Source: a virus. From it: DNA of 26,437 bases. This document shows positions 24,015 through 26,437 of this stretch, piece after piece. A model generated the notes under the pieces. The model did not search any database. It saw nothing but the letters and a program-made list of their open reading frames with translations, and was not told the origin of the DNA. Location: IMG/VR virus record IMGVR_UViG_3300042549_009927, positions 1 through 26,437 of that record, one strand, 5' to 3'. Numbering within the stretch: position 1 is the stretch's first letter; each line of letters starts with the position of its first letter. The position numbers and the translations under genes are program-made.

Positions 24015-24446
24015 TTACAAGCGCTTTTCTAATTGTTCTGCTCTCAAATGGACTCCGTCTAGAAGAGGAGTTTTATTGTCATCACTTTTAACAATAATAT
24101 CTCCATAGCGAATGCCTACAACGCGACCTCTTCTTCCATTAAAGTCTTTACCGCTCTTATTATCAAAAGCATCAAACTTTATTCGAACGTAATCTGCCAA
24201 GACAATTGAGCCAGGAGTTACTTGAACCCAAGTTTCGCCCTTTTCTTCTTTTACAAGAGCGTGACCTAATGACAACTTAGCAAAGATAGCAATAATATCT
24301 TTAGAGTAGTCAACTTTTTCTTCTTTATTTTTTTCTTTTACATCTTCCCATGACTTGAGAAGAGTTAAAACAGAGTCACCAACAATTCTTCTGGTCTTAT
24401 TTTTTGTCAGTTGCTCTTTCACCCAAGCGATATCTACATCAGCCAT
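24015..24446 (-). CDS. Protein with a KOW/SH3-like C-terminal half, 143 aa
   Basis: AAAGGAA precedes the ATG. The N-terminal half is helical (WVKEQLTKNKTRRIVGDSV). The C-terminal half has a beta-barrel look with VRIKFDAFDNKSG, NGRRGRVVGIRYGDIIVK and LRAEQLEKR; the GRRGRVVG turn is like a KOW or SH3 loop. Such modules bind nucleic acid or RNA polymerase, but no function can be assigned. It lies between a glycosyltransferase and small proteins in the DNA-metabolism half. Confidence 0.72.
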   Translation of the reverse strand: MADVDIAWVKEQLTKNKTRRIVGDSVLTLLKSWEDVKEKNKEEKVDYSKDIIAIFAKLSLGHALVKEEKGETWVQVTPGSIVLADYVRIKFDAFDNKSGKDFNGRRGRVVGIRYGDIIVKSDDNKTPLLDGVHLRAEQLEKRL

Positions 24447-24476
24447 TTTTTGTTCCTTTCTTAGTTAGTTTGTTTA

Positions 24477-25487
24477 TTACTTTTGTAACAGTATGTTTCC
24501 GATATTCTCTTTTACACTCTCCCACGAGGGTATATTTTGAATATAAGACTCTTTTTGCTTTTTAGATAGTTCAACTCTTTCTATAGGGCTCATCTCCTCT
24601 ATAGAGTTTGGAAGCATCGACCACTCTGGACCCATACTTGTGGTCAGTCTCCAGTCGGTAATTGCTGGTACCCCAACATATAGTGCCTGAGACAGAGTGG
24701 GGAACCACCAAGGGTTTCCAGACTTATAGACTGAAACTAGTGCACCCATAGAGTTAGTTAATCTAGTGAGTATGTCTTTATTGCCTTCCCACTTAGTCGC
24801 TCTGTAGTTGACCTGAGGATTAGACAGGGATACAGACACTTTACGATACCAATCAGTCTTAGGGTTATCGATACACCAATAATTTCCATCGGCATAGTTT
24901 TGAATCGGGTTATTAATTTCTAAAAGAGCGGCGTCTGGGGACACTAAAAATAATTTTGTTCTATCTACATTAGGTATGTATTTAGTAACTACTTCTTCTT
25001 TCGACCAAGGATATGATGGAATAATTGTTTTAGGCCAAGCATTTCCATAAAGTTTCTTAGCGCCCTCTATAACATTTTCATAGTTTTTAGGCTCCTGAGC
25101 CAACTTATACTCTCGCTTTTTAGAGTAAAAACTTCCAAAGAAGGATTCAGGTTTTCTGTATATATCTCCTAAACTAAAGTAAAGTTTGTGGGGGTCAATG
25201 GTGTCCATAAATAGGGATAGAGTCCCTAAATCACTAGCGTGATTAATTACAGACAGCGCCCCGTATGCCCTATGAGATGCAATACCTGTTGGTTTAGAGA
25301 TACCTACCAAGACAGAATCATATTGAGATAAATAATCTTTACTCATAGTTACTGAAGGATCTTCCCAAGTAACATCAAAACCTAATTCAGTTAAAGCAAT
25401 ATTAATAATTCCAGCAAATGAAGGATTCTTTTCGTTTGTATTTTTGGACGCGTGGGAAGCAGTGCATCCTGTAATTAATACCTTCAT
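24477..25487 (-). CDS. GT-B-like glycosyltransferase family protein, 336 aa
   Basis: AGAGG lies 6 nt before the ATG. MKVLITGCTASH starts a Rossmann strand, LGFDVTWEDPSVTMS follows, and in the C-terminal domain WWFPTLSQALYVGVPAIT has the look of a GT-B sugar-nucleotide binding segment. Proteins with this ITGC...DVTW...GVPA arrangement occur repeatedly in phages of aquatic actinobacteria, to my memory. Its position in the replication block (after DUF669 and a RecA-like ATPase), away from the other glycosyltransferases, fits modification of phage DNA bases better than surface glycan synthesis. That is inference, and no hydroxymethylase was seen here. Confidence 0.65.
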   Translation of the reverse strand: MKVLITGCTASHASKNTNEKNPSFAGIINIALTELGFDVTWEDPSVTMSKDYLSQYDSVLVGISKPTGIASHRAYGALSVINHASDLGTLSLFMDTIDPHKLYFSLGDIYRKPESFFGSFYSKKREYKLAQEPKNYENVIEGAKKLYGNAWPKTIIPSYPWSKEEVVTKYIPNVDRTKLFLVSPDAALLEINNPIQNYADGNYWCIDNPKTDWYRKVSVSLSNPQVNYRATKWEGNKDILTRLTNSMGALVSVYKSGNPWWFPTLSQALYVGVPAITDWRLTTSMGPEWSMLPNSIEEMSPIERVELSKKQKESYIQNIPSWESVKENIGNILLQK

Positions 25488-25513
25488 AGAAACCTCTTAT
25501 ATCTAAGATGATT

Positions 25514-25558
25514 ACTAGATGTTGTTGTTAATTCCCCTGAACAACAACAACACCTAGT
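25514..25558 (-). promoter_or_regulatory. 16-bp hairpin without a T tract between the DUF669 and GT-B genes
   Basis: On the minus strand ACTAGGTGTTGTTGTT pairs with AACAACAACATCTAGT (one G-U) around a 13-nt loop, gttcaggggaatt. No T run follows, so it is not a classic terminator. The loop has AGGGGA, resembling a ribosome site, but no start codon fits it. Possible RNA-stability element or attenuator. The gap 25488-25574 holds nothing else. Confidence 0.6.
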
Positions 25559-25574
25559 AAACTCTATCTTTTAT

Positions 25575-26087
25575 TTAGAACGGGGCAGCAGGAGCGGCAG
25601 CAGGTGCTGGCGCTGGAGCAGGTGCTGGTGCAGGTGCTGGTGCTGCTGCAGTTGTAGGTGCTGCAGAAGTTTGTGCGGCGATTGGGTAGTAGTTCTTGAT
25701 TTCATTCTTCTTAGAACCATTCCAAGTACGTGTGCCAACCTGAGCACGGAAACGCTTACCATTAATTATTTGCTCGATTTGAGCATTGGTTGGCGCTGGT
25801 TGCTGTAGGAAGTAATCACGAGGAACACCAAGAGCATGCATCTTTTTGAAAAAGATACCAAGAGCAGCAGGGCTATCTGGAGAAACAACTAAGTTGTCCC
25901 AGACAAGACGCTTGTTATGAGCGCCACCCTCAACCTGCGCTTTTACAGAGAACATTGTTTTGCCACTCTGTGTCATTTTGTGTGTAGCTTCTACAACTAC
26001 AACATCATAATCGCCATCTGGAAGCGGATCATAGTTTCCTGATTCGCCTGCTTCTTTGATGAGGTCACCCCAGTTTAGAGTACTCAT
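25575..26087 (-). CDS. DUF669-family protein (probable phage ssDNA-binding/recombination partner), 170 aa
   Basis: WGDLIKEAGESGNYDPLPDGDYDVVVVEA and the later KTMFSVKAQVEGG, KRLVWDNLVVSPDS and ALGIFFKKMHALG match DUF669 as I know it. The C-terminal third is low complexity (Ala-Pro repeats, residues about 139-167), ending APF. A hydrophobic C-terminal tip after a disordered linker is like SSB proteins. In many phages DUF669 proteins accompany a RecA/Sak4-like ATPase, as here (3 nt gap, AGAGG ribosome site). It is thought to bind single-stranded DNA. The repeated Ala-Pro stretch is likely to vary in length. Confidence 0.88.
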   Translation of the reverse strand: MSTLNWGDLIKEAGESGNYDPLPDGDYDVVVVEATHKMTQSGKTMFSVKAQVEGGAHNKRLVWDNLVVSPDSPAALGIFFKKMHALGVPRDYFLQQPAPTNAQIEQIINGKRFRAQVGTRTWNGSKKNEIKNYYPIAAQTSAAPTTAAAPAPAPAPAPAPAPAAAPAAPF

Positions 26088-26090
26088 TTG

Positions 26091-26437
26091 TTATACCTCT
26101 TTCTTTTCTTTAGTGGTTTTTTCTTGAGCAGTTTGCTTAACTCCAAAAATAGTATTAAGCATTACTTCGATTGATAACTTATCTTGTTCGACTATAGAAC
26201 CTAGGCGACCTTGTACTCGCTCGCCAGCCTCATAATCATTTGTTCTTTCCACATACATACGCCTTACTTTGTAAGGAGGCTGTAATGGGTCTGGGTTTGC
26301 CATTTGCTCTACTGTCAACGCACCAAGAATGTCGTAAAAATATGGTGCTTGAATTGCTAGTTGACCTTGTAGATATGGACGGTGTCTTCCATCCTGACTT
26401 GTTCTTGACATAGCAGTTAGTACAACTGCTTCAAGAG
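26091..26437 (-). CDS. C-terminal part of a RecA-like (Sak4/AAA_24-type) phage ATPase (start outside window)
   Basis: The minus-strand frame is open from the window end (leading residues LEAVVLTAMSRTSQDG) to TAA at 26091-26093. RTSQDGRHRPYLQGQ and QAPYFYDILGALT are typical of the C-terminal half of RecA-like single-domain recombination ATPases in phages. The internal ATG at 26411 is not a start; the frame continues upstream past the window. The Walker A and B motifs must lie beyond 26437. It ends Lys/Glu-rich (TTKEKKEV). With DUF669 it forms a recombination pair. Confidence 0.8.
   Translation of the reverse strand, partial: LEAVVLTAMSRTSQDGRHRPYLQGQLAIQAPYFYDILGALTVEQMANPDPLQPPYKVRRMYVERTNDYEAGERVQGRLGSIVEQDKLSIEVMLNTIFGVKQTAQEKTTKEKKEV

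Overview
This window looks like part of a tailed-phage (Caudoviricetes) genome, or a prophage. The host is probably an AT-rich actinobacterium, such as a freshwater lineage. The phage call rests on tail-fibre-type collagen-like proteins, a DUF669 protein, a RecA-like ATPase C-terminus and a DUF6378 protein. The host call is inference. It rests on two WhiB-type [4Fe-4S] proteins, a family known only from Actinobacteria and their phages, and on four first-of-unit genes with a TANNNT box 6-7 nt before the ATG, which suggests leaderless transcription. No integrase, tRNA or CRISPR array was seen.

Layout. Positions 1-12704 (+) are a virion/adhesion block. It holds the C-terminal end of a structural protein, two collagen-like fibre proteins sharing an N-terminal anchor module and a 120-residue globular module, a small beta-rich protein, and three very repetitive Asp-box (BNR) proteins joined by ATGA overlaps. 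Positions 12744-18333 (+) are a glycan block: three related GT-A glycosyltransferases, a GT4-type enzyme, a SAM methyltransferase, a GT2-TPR protein, and a glycosyltransferase that resembles animal procollagen galactosyltransferases. Positions 18326-20587 (-) continue the theme with a GT-A enzyme, a sugar-nucleotide epimerase and a second methyltransferase. Positions 20660-26437 (-) hold a Sec-exported protein, two WhiB-type proteins, small unknowns, DUF6378, a GT-B enzyme, DUF669 and the end of a RecA-like ATPase. The two gene blocks converge at about 18330.

How the genes may work together. By hand count the Asp-box proteins carry 35, 7 and 21 copies of a roughly 40-residue blade, all multiples of seven. 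The chain ends look like split 'velcro' blades. This points to five, one and three seven-bladed beta-propellers, presumably virion adhesins. The arrays share exact 44-70 bp cassettes, so they appear to recombine. Upstream lie collagen-like fibres whose triplets almost all carry Thr. Downstream lie about seven glycosyltransferases and modifying enzymes, one of the collagen-glycosyltransferase type. The most interesting hypothesis is that this phage glycosylates its own collagen-like fibres and/or propeller adhesins. The alternative is that these enzymes remodel the host surface.

No gene-free stretch exceeds about 120 bases. All family calls are by eye; no search was run.
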